Part shown: positions 12,710-18,139 of the stretch, one piece after another
Position numbering within the stretch: the stretch's first letter is position 1
Layout: each line of letters opens with the position of its first letter
NCBI GenBank assembly: GCA_946479665.1
Contig: CAMLGO010000005.1
Coordinates: 1 to 20,938 of the forward strand
Length of the DNA stretch: 20,938 nt
Source: an uncultured Candidatus Saccharibacteria bacterium
GTDB taxonomy: Bacteria > Patescibacteria > Saccharimonadia > Saccharimonadales > UBA6022
Direction: 5' to 3'
Position numbers and translations under genes: made by a program
Notes under the pieces: generated by a model
What the model was told of the DNA's origin: nothing
Databases searched by the model: none
Seen by the model: the letters and a program-made list of their open reading frames with translations, nothing else

Positions 12710-13501
12710 ATGTCCGAACTACTCTATAAAGCCATTGTCACCGACATCGATGGCACACTGGTGCAATATCAACCGCACTTATCGGATATTGCTGAAATTG
12801 ACGCACTGATCCCAAGCAGCGCAGTAGAAGCAATCTCACGCCTGCACCTAGCAGGCCTGGCTGTCGCCGCCGTGACTGGTCGAACTTTCGAGCAATCACG
12901 AGATGTGCTGAATTCACTTGGCATCACCGGCCCTTGCATATTTGCAGGTGGAGCTGCGGTACGAGATATGCCGACCGGTGAGATATTATACGAAGCAAGC
13001 CTAGACACCCACACCCTCCAGACTGTCTGCAATTTGCTATATAAGAAGTTAGGGCACAACCATCCGTTAGACCTTGCGCCGTCTGCGTCGGATCCGTCCA
13101 AGTTCAACTCCGTATGGGCAATCATCGATAAGGGTCGCATCTCGGATGTACTGGATGAGCTATCCAGCCTGGATGGAGTTTATCACGTTGTAAATGAGGG
13201 GGCGGGGCAGACAAATGAAGTAGGGCTTCTCGTGTTAAGAGGCGGTGTAGATAAGGGAAGCGGAACAAGGCACTTGCTGTCACTCTTGGGTGTCAAACGC
13301 GAGGAGGCAGCATGTATCGGAGATGGTGCAAATGATGTCTTGATGTTTGAGGAATGCGGCCTGAAGATTGCAATGGGAAACGGCGAAGGTATCCTCAAGC
13401 AGAATGCCAACTATGTCGTTGGAGATATAGATAGAGACGGTTTTGCAGAAGCAGCTGAGATCATTCTTCAGGGAGCACATAACCCCACCCGGAAGACTTA
13501 A
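12710..13501 (+). CDS. HAD-superfamily phosphatase (Cof/IIB type)
   Basis: 263 residues. HAD motif I is DIDGT (nucleophile Asp12, acid Asp14), motif II AVTGRT, motif III Lys182 in GGVDKGSGT, motif IV GDGANDVLMF (204-213, Asp205 and Asp209). The C2-type cap lies between motifs II and III (about 85-175), as in Cof-like sugar-phosphate and phosphoglycolate phosphatases. It probably hydrolyses a small phosphorylated metabolite in the cytoplasm. Start at 12710 (MSELLYKAIVTDIDG) follows the array promoter spacing; the earlier ATG at 12692 lies in the terminator U-run. It looks more GC-rich than the neighbouring cassettes by eye. Confidence 0.9.
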   Translation: MSELLYKAIVTDIDGTLVQYQPHLSDIAEIDALIPSSAVEAISRLHLAGLAVAAVTGRTFEQSRDVLNSLGITGPCIFAGGAAVRDMPTGEILYEASLDTHTLQTVCNLLYKKLGHNHPLDLAPSASDPSKFNSVWAIIDKGRISDVLDELSSLDGVYHVVNEGAGQTNEVGLLVLRGGVDKGSGTRHLLSLLGVKREEAACIGDGANDVLMFEECGLKIAMGNGEGILKQNANYVVGDIDRDGFAEAAEIILQGAHNPTRKT

Positions 13502-13574
13502 AGCTCCGAAGTTCGTCTAGCGAAAGCTGTTGAACATAAGCCAATAATCAAAGATTTTTCCGGAGATCTTTCTA
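13501..13574 (+). repeat. Array repeat R14
   Basis: AGCTCCGAAGTTCGTCTAGC, then GAAAGCTGTTGAACATAAGC, then CAATAATC and terminator AAGATTTT-TCCG-GAGATCTT (13551-13570). Confidence 0.7.
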
Positions 13575-13576
13575 TT

Positions 13577-13585
13577 TGGTATAAT
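13577..13585 (+). promoter_or_regulatory. Extended -10 promoter, leaderless
   Basis: TG-G-TATAAT (consensus extended -10), 7 nt before the ATG at 13593. Confidence 0.75.
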
Positions 13586-13592
13586 TGCGAGT

Positions 13593-13811
13593 ATGACCGT
13601 AGCAACTCTAAGATTAGCAGGCAACTTCTTGTACTTTATTGGCGCACTCATACTTGTGCCGACAGGCATGATCATCGTCACTAGCGTCAACACTTTAATG
13701 CTAGCGGGACCTTTTGCTCTAATGATTCCAGTATTGGGCGTCCTCTCAGGAGGAATGGGCAGGTGGATGAAGCACAAAGCTCGACAGCTTGAAGAAAAGA
13801 TGCCAAACTAA
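13593..13811 (+). CDS. 72-residue membrane protein, YrhK-like layout, function unknown
   Basis: Two hydrophobic segments (about 8-31, LAGNFLYFIGALILVPTGMIIV; about 36-54, LMLAGPFALMIPVLGVL) and a basic amphipathic tail (GRWMKHKARQLEEKMPN). Small two-helix membrane proteins of this layout are common and mostly uncharacterised; the YrhK resemblance is only in layout. Array promoter 7 nt upstream, no Shine-Dalgarno. Confidence 0.6.
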   Translation: MTVATLRLAGNFLYFIGALILVPTGMIIVTSVNTLMLAGPFALMIPVLGVLSGGMGRWMKHKARQLEEKMPN

Positions 13812-13834
13812 CTTAAAGCATGCTCTGTACGGAC

Positions 13835-13861
13835 AATAAGAGTGCGCCTGCAGGCTTTTTG
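13835..13861 (+). repeat. Array junction R15 (only a terminator-like remnant)
   Basis: CGGACAATAAGAGTGCGCC-TGCA-GGCTTTTTG keeps an imperfect stem and U-run in the usual place. No tRNA-like part is recognisable. Confidence 0.35.
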
Positions 13862-13886
13862 TTACAAGGGAAGAAAGGACTATAAT
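13859..13886 (+). promoter_or_regulatory. Promoter, leaderless GTG
   Basis: TATAAT (13881-13886) lies 7 nt before the GTG at 13894; a TTGTTA at 13859-13864 (16-bp spacer) could act as -35. No TG extension. Confidence 0.6.
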
Positions 13887-13893
13887 AAGTACC

Positions 13894-14424
13894 GTGTCAG
13901 AAAAGCTCCCCATAAATACTCCTGAGAAAAGTGAACTCCTTGATGATAATGCAAGAAAATTTGTTGTTGAAGCAATTGATCATAAATTTCTAGATGAGAA
14001 TGAGGCAACTTCGTTTACTCTTATTGTTGATTGGCTCGAAACAGGCGAAGCCAATGAGAAGAAGATTGCATATAAGGCATTTGATACTGGCGATATTCAA
14101 ATTTTATTAATATCGAAACTGACCAAAGACGGCAAAAGGACTTCCCAAAAGGATAAGATTACGAAAGAAGCATACGAAGAACTCCTTAGCTCCTCCGTAC
14201 TACATCTTGAGAAAAAGCGCCATGAATTTGAATATATTCAAAATAATATATCTTTTTCTATCAAATTTGATCAGTTTTCCGAAGGCAGGCTGTATATCCT
14301 AGAAGTAGACGCACCAAGTGAAGAGGAGAGGAGCCACTTTGATCCAAGCGCTTTCCCGGCAAAGCTAGCAGAGGTAACCGGAGATGTTAGGTATTACGGA
14401 TATCGAGTAGCTGACATTATCTGA
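13894..14424 (+). CDS. CYTH-domain-like protein
   Basis: 176 residues from GTG 13894. The second half has the order seen in CYTH (CyaB / thiamine-triphosphatase) domains: ISKLTKDG (strand with Lys), KITKEAYEELL, a basic EKKRHEF (106-112), ISFSIKFDQFSEGRLYILEVDA (119-140, the acidic metal-facing strands), then EVTGDVRYYGYRVA (160-173). The N-terminal ExExK signature is not clear, so the domain may be divergent or inactive. CYTH enzymes act on triphosphates (thiamine triphosphate, tripolyphosphate, RNA 5' ends) or make cAMP. Leaderless GTG start; the gene looks AT-rich by eye. Confidence 0.6.
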   Translation: MSEKLPINTPEKSELLDDNARKFVVEAIDHKFLDENEATSFTLIVDWLETGEANEKKIAYKAFDTGDIQILLISKLTKDGKRTSQKDKITKEAYEELLSSSVLHLEKKRHEFEYIQNNISFSIKFDQFSEGRLYILEVDAPSEEERSHFDPSAFPAKLAEVTGDVRYYGYRVADII

Positions 14425-14442
14425 ACGTGTTTCGAGAAGAAA

Positions 14443-14512
14443 TAGCTCTAAGTTCACCCGCTAGAGACTACTGGGCATAAAGAATGATTAAAGACCTCCT
14501 CGGAGGCCTTGA
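14443..14512 (+). repeat. Array repeat R16
   Basis: TAGCTCTAAGTTCACCCGC, then TAGAGACTACTGGGCATAAA, then GAATGATTA and terminator AAGACCTCC-TC-GGAGGCCTT (14491-14510, one mismatch). Confidence 0.7.
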
Positions 14513-14526
14513 ATTTTGTCATAATA

Positions 14527-14555
14527 TTGACCCCTAATGAATATGGTTATATAAT
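14527..14555 (+). promoter_or_regulatory. Near-consensus sigma-70-type promoter
   Basis: TTGACC (14527-14532), 17-bp spacer, TATAAT (14550-14555). Predicted transcript start near 14562 with a leader of about 73 nt. Confidence 0.8.
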
Positions 14556-14565
14556 CCGCGTCAAG

Positions 14566-14627
14566 GTCAAATACTTATTTGACTATCGTGTGCGGTAACG
14601 AATACCGCAGATCTAGAGACAAGGAAG
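14566..14627 (+). promoter_or_regulatory. Two leader hairpins and Shine-Dalgarno
   Basis: GTCAAATA-CT-TATTTGAC (14566-14583, perfect 8 bp) and TGCGGTA-ACGAA-TACCGCA (14591-14609, perfect 7 bp) lie in the leader. AAGGAAG (14621-14627) is 7 nt before the ATG at 14635. Confidence 0.6.
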
Positions 14628-14634
14628 TTTCGAT

Positions 14635-14814
14635 ATGGGACGACACCCCAGATGGCTCTCGGCAGAGGACAGAAGAATCCTGCGCGATGCTAGCGATCAA
14701 AGAAGTCGTTACAACGAGTCGATAGGTAGCGCAGATGTTGACGGCAACCCGTCAACAGTCTCATCCGGCGAGGGGAGGCGGGAAAACGAGCTCCTCAGCG
14801 GTGACAACAACTAG
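14635..14814 (+). CDS. 59-residue hydrophilic protein, unknown
   Basis: ATG 14635 to TAG 14814 encodes 59 residues starting MGRHPRWLSAEDRRILRDAS and ending in a polar, probably disordered tail (NELLSGDNN). It is rich in Arg, Ser, Asp and Asn, and has no Cys. Evidence that it is real: near-consensus promoter, Shine-Dalgarno at ideal spacing, and a hairpin just after the stop. Function unknown; a small basic regulator or structural peptide is possible. It shares the promoter-leader-SD layout with the 11305 and 16414 genes. Confidence 0.5.
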   Translation: MGRHPRWLSAEDRRILRDASDQRSRYNESIGSADVDGNPSTVSSGEGRRENELLSGDNN

Positions 14815-14815
14815 A

Positions 14816-14840
14816 ATGAATCGAGTCCGCTTGATTCATT
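14816..14840 (+). terminator. Hairpin after the small gene
   Basis: AATGAATC / GATTCATT (14816-14823 / 14833-14840) form a perfect 8-bp stem right after the TAG. No U-run, so it may be a 3'-end structure rather than a full terminator. Confidence 0.5.
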
Positions 14841-14855
14841 AGACTACAGTTACTA

Positions 14856-14962
14856 CTACGGTTTGGACAAATTGCATCAATGAGAGCGTCGAGAACCGTA
14901 GGCTATACAGCTAGGGGGTCTTCAAGGACCCATGAACCCTGAGCATGGTATAAAACTGCTCA
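14856..14962 (+). other. Structured noncoding stretch
   Basis: Between the small gene and the next repeat no ORF is convincing, but several stems are: CTACGGTT / AACCGTAG (14856-14863 / 14894-14901) enclosing ATTG-CAT-CAAT, GGGTC / GACCC (14916-14920 / 14927-14931), and TGAGCA / TGCTCA (14940-14945 / 14956-14961). This may be the long 3' UTR of the 14635 transcript or a separate small RNA. Confidence 0.35.
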
Positions 14963-14982
14963 CACAAAACGACTGCATGATC

Positions 14983-15007
14983 AAAGATTTCTTCGGAAGT
15001 CTTTTTT
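14983..15007 (+). repeat. Array repeat R17 (terminator part)
   Basis: AAAGATTTC-TTCG-GAAGTCTTT with T6. The preceding GCATGATC is the only trace of the tRNA-like part. Confidence 0.65.
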
Positions 15008-15010
15008 GTT

Positions 15011-15019
15011 TGCTATGAT
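15011..15019 (+). promoter_or_regulatory. Extended -10 promoter, leaderless
   Basis: TG-C-TATGAT, 6 nt before the ATG at 15026. Confidence 0.75.
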
Positions 15020-15025
15020 GAAAAT

Positions 15026-15532
15026 ATGAGTTTTGAGTTTCCATATCAACTAGCTGCATTCATAGATAGAGAGCCGACAATAGGCGAACCTGTCTATCAT
15101 GGCGCCGGTGGTTGGTATCCGCAGATTGCCTTGAAGCGACGTTTTAAGATCGTTGACATTGATGAAGATGAACTACTGGCTAAGATAGCCGAGTATTGCA
15201 ATGGAACTAAGGCCTTCTCTATCAAAACAAAAGGGCTTATCCAGCTCGACCGTATGCCTGTCAAGATACTAGAGGTGGAGCCTACATCTGAGTTAATGAA
15301 TTTTCACCAAAACTTTATTTCATTCATGGGAGATACTATAGTCTCGCGATACCCCGATCGAGATGGAGTCAATTATTTACCCCACATCACCGCCGAATAT
15401 GATGGAAAAATGGTGCTAGACGACAGCTTATTTAGCAATCAAGAGATTCGAATTAATCGGATATTTCTTCTAAAAGATGTCGAAGATGAGAACTCGAAAG
15501 CTCATGCGTCGCTTGAGTTAGGTTGGGATTAA
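15026..15532 (+). CDS. 2H phosphoesterase-like protein with a degenerate first motif
   Basis: 168 residues. The second 2H motif is intact, HIT at 120-122 (YLPHITAEY), but the first reads QIA (33-35, YPQIALKRRF) where active relatives have HxT in a PHITLKRPF-like context. One of the two catalytic histidines is therefore missing. It may be a binding protein for 2'-5' or cyclic-phosphate RNA or nucleotide ligands, or have altered chemistry. It differs from the intact 2H gene at 6875-7519. Start fixed by the -10 element 6 nt upstream. Confidence 0.7.
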   Translation: MSFEFPYQLAAFIDREPTIGEPVYHGAGGWYPQIALKRRFKIVDIDEDELLAKIAEYCNGTKAFSIKTKGLIQLDRMPVKILEVEPTSELMNFHQNFISFMGDTIVSRYPDRDGVNYLPHITAEYDGKMVLDDSLFSNQEIRINRIFLLKDVEDENSKAHASLELGWD

Positions 15533-15535
15533 AAG

Positions 15536-15600
15536 TCACAGGTTCATCTGCCGGGGTTTCAATTGCAGGTGTCATGAAACGGACCTTCAAAATGAAGACT
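15536..15600 (+). repeat. Array junction R18 (strongly diverged)
   Basis: AGTCACAGGTTCATCTGCCG resembles the AGTTCGTCCACTAGGGG start of other copies. The hairpin is replaced by a short CTTC-AAAAT-GAAG stem (15586-15598), and the usual TTTGTTTG precedes the promoter. Assignment rests on position and partial similarity. Confidence 0.35.
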
Positions 15601-15609
15601 CAATTTGTT

Positions 15610-15618
15610 TGCTATACT
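15610..15618 (+). promoter_or_regulatory. Extended -10 promoter, leaderless
   Basis: TG-C-TATACT, 6 nt before the ATG at 15625. Confidence 0.7.
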
Positions 15619-15624
15619 AACCCT

Positions 15625-16212
15625 ATGTCTAGTCCGGACCCTCTACTATTTTCTCTACAACGAATGATTATCGACCTCTCGCTAATAAATCGTAAACATT
15701 ACTTGCCTAAAACCCATAGGCGCGAGAATGATATCGAGCATAGTATGACCGTAGCAATCTTATGTTGGTATATCCATGATAAATACAATCTTGATTTGGA
15801 TATAGCTAAGATCCTTAAATATGCAATCACTCATGACTTTGTTGAAAGATACGCTGGAGATGTACCCACCTTTGCCAGTACGGCCGAGCGAAATCAGAAA
15901 GTACTACGCGAGCAAGAATCACTAAAGAGATTGTCTGAAGAATTCAACGAATTTAGCGATATGATCACGTTTATGCAAAGATACGAGTCTAAAGGCGACG
16001 AAGAATCTCTATTTGTCTGGTCGGTTGATAAGATGCAGCAATTAGTAATGGGTGATTTGGACAACTGGAGATCTTACGCCGAGGCGCCAATAACATATGA
16101 GCAATTTGCTACGAAGTATACAGAGCTGTCGGAAGAATCCTCTGTATACTGCCGAGAGATATTTGAAGGCCTCATTGATTACAGCAAGACTACATATTAT
16201 GATCAGCCGTAA
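15625..16212 (+). CDS. HD-domain phosphohydrolase (YfbR/HDDC2-like)
   Basis: 195 residues. HD metal ligands are visible: His39 in ENDIEHS, His70-Asp71 in AITHDFVE, followed by Glu74 and the AGDVP (77-81) segment typical of YfbR-type 5'-deoxynucleotidases. A late Asp (SVDKMQQL) fits the distal metal ligand. Such enzymes dephosphorylate deoxynucleoside monophosphates or related nucleotides. The open frame reaches back to 15523, but those 34 codons run through the repeat and promoter. The -10 element and the family-like N-terminus (LLFSLQRMIIDL) support 15625. Confidence 0.85.
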   Translation: MSSPDPLLFSLQRMIIDLSLINRKHYLPKTHRRENDIEHSMTVAILCWYIHDKYNLDLDIAKILKYAITHDFVERYAGDVPTFASTAERNQKVLREQESLKRLSEEFNEFSDMITFMQRYESKGDEESLFVWSVDKMQQLVMGDLDNWRSYAEAPITYEQFATKYTELSEESSVYCREIFEGLIDYSKTTYYDQP

Positions 16213-16229
16213 TTGTCTTTGATAGTCCC

Positions 16230-16293
16230 TAGGTCCATCCACCAAAGGAGGGGGCATAAGTATATAAATGAAAGACCTCTTTGCAGATCTTCT
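16230..16293 (+). repeat. Array repeat R19 (diverged)
   Basis: AGGTCCATCCACCAAAGGAG, then GGGGCATAAGTATATAAATG, then AAAGACCTCTTTGCAGATCTTCTTG, an imperfect terminator. Last recognisable copy. Confidence 0.6.
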
Positions 16294-16298
16294 TGTTC

Positions 16299-16330
16299 AT
16301 GCTTGCAAATGCGGTCTAAACAAGCATAAT
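16299..16330 (+). promoter_or_regulatory. Promoter with overlapping inverted repeat
   Basis: TTGCAA (16303-16308), 16-bp spacer, CATAAT (16325-16330). ATGCTTG (16299-16305) and CAAGCAT (16321-16327) are inverted repeats overlapping both hexamers, a possible operator. Confidence 0.55.
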
Positions 16331-16340
16331 ACTGCATATG

Positions 16341-16409
16341 GTAGCGTCGCTACTGGGTCATTAAGGATGCGTCCTGATGACACAAGTGAACCTTGAAATC
16401 GAAAGGAGT
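16341..16409 (+). promoter_or_regulatory. Two leader hairpins and Shine-Dalgarno
   Basis: GTAGC-GTC-GCTAC (16341-16353), and GTCAT / ATGAC with inner AGGA-TGCG-TCCT (16357-16381). AAAGGAG (16403-16409) precedes the GTG at 16414. Confidence 0.6.
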
Positions 16410-16413
16410 TATC

Positions 16414-17082
16414 GTGGATACGTCCCGAAACTTCAATTCACCAACCGTTGCTTTTGTCACCGGCGACGGCACTTACACACCTACGCCAACCCCATGGGAT
16501 CTCGTAGAAATTCTACACGATATCGGACGACGACTGCGTAAAGATGACCTTCTCGATCATGTCGTAGGAAACCGCAATGTTTTCAGCGACAACTCTGAGG
16601 TCTGGGATCTCAGGGAGGGTATTACCAAGGCCTATCGCAATGGCCGCAATAACGCTCCTCATGCCTACAGCAGCAGGCTCCGAGCTCGCAAGATATATTC
16701 AGGAGGCCACTCTCATTCTAGCGTAAGCGGCCATCCTTACCTTCAGGAGTCCATCCACCTTGGCTATGACCATGGCGAGTTCATGTGGTTCTGGCTCATG
16801 AAGCACTGTAGCGACAGTGACCTGAAAGGGCCCGCTTACTGCTACGACCTCATGAGCCCTGGCGCCCGTACGGCCTTCGAAGATTCTGACATGCCAAGGG
16901 GTAAGTACTTCGGCCTGACAGTTCTTCAGTCTTTGGATAAGATCTTGAAGGATGAAGTCGAAGAGCGCCGCCACAGACTCACAAAGCTAGAGGCTGGCTC
17001 GACCATAATTGACAATATGGTCAACCGATTCGGCAGCGCACTACTGGAGCCAAGGACGTCTGGCGACGGATTCGAAGGTTAA
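16414..17082 (+). CDS. Unknown 222-residue protein
   Basis: Starts at GTG 16414, chosen from AAAGGAG four bases upstream; the TTG at 16393 would place the ribosome site inside the gene. The protein is soluble and His/Tyr/Arg-rich in the middle (SGGHSHSSVSGHPYLQESIH), with WFWLMKHCSDSD and a helical Arg/Glu segment (DEVEERRHRLTKLEAG) near the C-terminus. The clustered His/Cys (GGHSHSSVSGH, MKHC, YCYD) could bind metal, but no known site is recognised. Family unknown. It has its own promoter, structured leader and strong terminator, like the 11305 gene. Confidence 0.6.
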   Translation: MDTSRNFNSPTVAFVTGDGTYTPTPTPWDLVEILHDIGRRLRKDDLLDHVVGNRNVFSDNSEVWDLREGITKAYRNGRNNAPHAYSSRLRARKIYSGGHSHSSVSGHPYLQESIHLGYDHGEFMWFWLMKHCSDSDLKGPAYCYDLMSPGARTAFEDSDMPRGKYFGLTVLQSLDKILKDEVEERRHRLTKLEAGSTIIDNMVNRFGSALLEPRTSGDGFEG

Positions 17083-17084
17083 CC

Positions 17085-17140
17085 GCCCCGTATCACCGTG
17101 TTGAGCAATCGCTCCGTGGTGACACGGGGCTTTTGCTTTT
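17085..17140 (+). terminator. Strong intrinsic terminator
   Basis: GCCCCGTATCACC pairs with GGTGACACGGGGC (17085-17097 / 17118-17130; one mismatch), followed by TTTTGCTTTT. Confidence 0.85.
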
Positions 17141-17196
17141 ACAGGGTTATTGCGAGAGGCGTTAACTAGCGGTGGCCGACTGCTCGCACAATGTCG

Positions 17197-17205
17197 TGCT
17201 ACAAT
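17197..17205 (+). promoter_or_regulatory. Extended -10 promoter, leaderless
   Basis: TG-C-TACAAT, 6 nt before the ATG at 17212. Confidence 0.65.
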
Positions 17206-17211
17206 ATCCTT

Positions 17212-17424
17212 ATGCTTAATACATTTGCTCACCTCGGACATTCATACGAAACAGAAACAATCACCACACTCGACCATTGTATGCCAATTATTATTGGCTC
17301 AGGCATTGTCATTGCGATTCTCATCGGAGTAATTATCTTCTTATTAACCACCTGGCAACCAAGGCGAAACGCAAACGCCACGAAAGTCACCAAGACCAAG
17401 GCTGAAAAGAAAAGTAAACAGTAG
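17212..17424 (+). CDS. 70-residue single-helix membrane protein
   Basis: One membrane segment (about 25-46, PIIIGSGIVIAILIGVIIFLL) with a short N-terminal part containing His and Glu (TFAHLGHSYETETITTLDHC) and a strongly basic tail (RRNANATKVTKTKAEKKSKQ), so N-out/C-in. The tail could bind nucleic acid or acidic lipid. Function unknown. The ATG at 17191 is upstream of the -10 and is rejected. Confidence 0.6.
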   Translation: MLNTFAHLGHSYETETITTLDHCMPIIIGSGIVIAILIGVIIFLLTTWQPRRNANATKVTKTKAEKKSKQ

Positions 17425-17431
17425 ATAGATA

Positions 17432-17459
17432 TGAAAAAGGTAGGACATTGCGTCCTACC
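17432..17459 (-). terminator. Terminator of the minus-strand protease
   Basis: GGTAGGAC-ATTGC-GTCCTACC (17439-17459 plus strand), perfect 8 bp, flanked by AAAAA, which is T5 on the minus strand. It lies between two convergent genes and may stop both. Confidence 0.8.
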
Positions 17460-17477
17460 AATTTCAAAAACAATAAT

Positions 17478-17996
17478 TCACCTACCTCGAAGGTATTGTC
17501 GGCACTCGGCGCAAAGTATTACGCCCTGCTTAACGTTGCCGACCCATCGATCGATATCGGAGAGGGAATTACCCGCCTGCATAATGCAAGCATTGCGGCA
17601 ATGGCCTTGGAAATGGTTCCGACTATCGTAATTACGACAGATCGGATCAACAAGTCCAAGCATGTGCCCAACTTCGTGCAGTACAACTACGACAAATCGC
17701 CATCTATCACCATTGAGTCGAGCGGTCGAGACAAGCGACGCAGCACCACGAGTAACACCGAATGCAAAATTCAAACCCTGGGGCTGAAGATCATATCCGG
17801 TGAGCGTAATCGTAAGGACTGCGGCATTGTAACGCGCTGGATCTAGCTTGTTGTCTACGACCGACCTGTTGAACATGCCCGGTCGGGAGTATGTCACAAC
17901 CTCATAACCATATACATCAGTGATGATCGCACCGACACGCAAGATATCGGGTACGTCAGCCTGGGCTCGCTCATCGGCGAGTAATTGGATACGCAC
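17478..17996 (-). CDS. Archaemetzincin-like zinc metalloprotease
   Basis: 172 residues from GTG 17996. The active site is VLHEVGHMLGL: zinc ligands His107 and His111, catalytic Glu108 (HExxH), in the HExxHxxGxx pattern. The next position is Asp117 instead of the third His. Then an insertion of about 15 residues leads to HC-RNA-C-IM (132-139) and CAEC (162-165), a Cys set like that of archaemetzincins (HCx4CxM...CxxC) with different spacing. A C-x3-C pair plus CxxC probably binds a structural zinc. A minus-strand -10 lies 45 nt upstream, so this gene has a short leader. It is preferred over the opposing 132-codon frame (17448-17846), which has no motif. Confidence 0.78.
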   Translation of the reverse strand: MRIQLLADERAQADVPDILRVGAIITDVYGYEVVTYSRPGMFNRSVVDNKLDPARYNAAVLTITLTGYDLQPQGLNFAFGVTRGAASLVSTARLNGDRWRFVVVVLHEVGHMLGLVDPICRNYDSRNHFQGHCRNACIMQAGNSLSDIDRWVGNVKQGVILCAECRQYLRGR

Positions 17997-18047
17997 GAAG
18001 GTTCTCTTTCCGGTAGATGAAATGAGCTGTCTTTGAAACTTAGATTT

Positions 18048-18056
18048 ATTATAACA
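18048..18056 (-). promoter_or_regulatory. Extended -10 promoter of the protease gene
   Basis: TG-T-TATAAT on the minus strand. The predicted start is near 18041, where the in-phase codon is AAG, not a start codon. The frame is open from there to the GTG at 17996. Either a 45-nt leader is used or the original start codon has been lost. Confidence 0.6.
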
Positions 18057-18124
18057 TTTTATTGTTAATAGGTCAATGTATGCATCGTGTCCATTTTAGC
18101 AGCATTGCAAAAATGTATAAAATA

Positions 18125-18133
18125 TGTTATTCT
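18125..18133 (+). promoter_or_regulatory. Extended -10 promoter, leaderless
   Basis: TG-T-TATTCT, 6 nt before the ATG at 18140. Confidence 0.55.
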
Positions 18134-18139
18134 ATGCAG

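Noticed and set aside
5164..16293. Classical integron with attC sites
   Set aside because: The repeats lack the R''/L''/L'/R' inverted arms and the GTTRRRY core, and no IntI gene is visible. The only symmetry is the terminator hairpin, which varies freely with compensatory changes.
5164..16293. CRISPR array
   Set aside because: Spacing is gene-sized and variable, repeats are 60-90 bp and diverged, and no cas genes are present.
17448..17846. 132-codon plus-strand ORF
   Set aside because: It overlaps the metalloprotease gene on the other strand, begins inside the terminator, and shows no motif. The minus-strand HExxH/Cys pattern is decisive.
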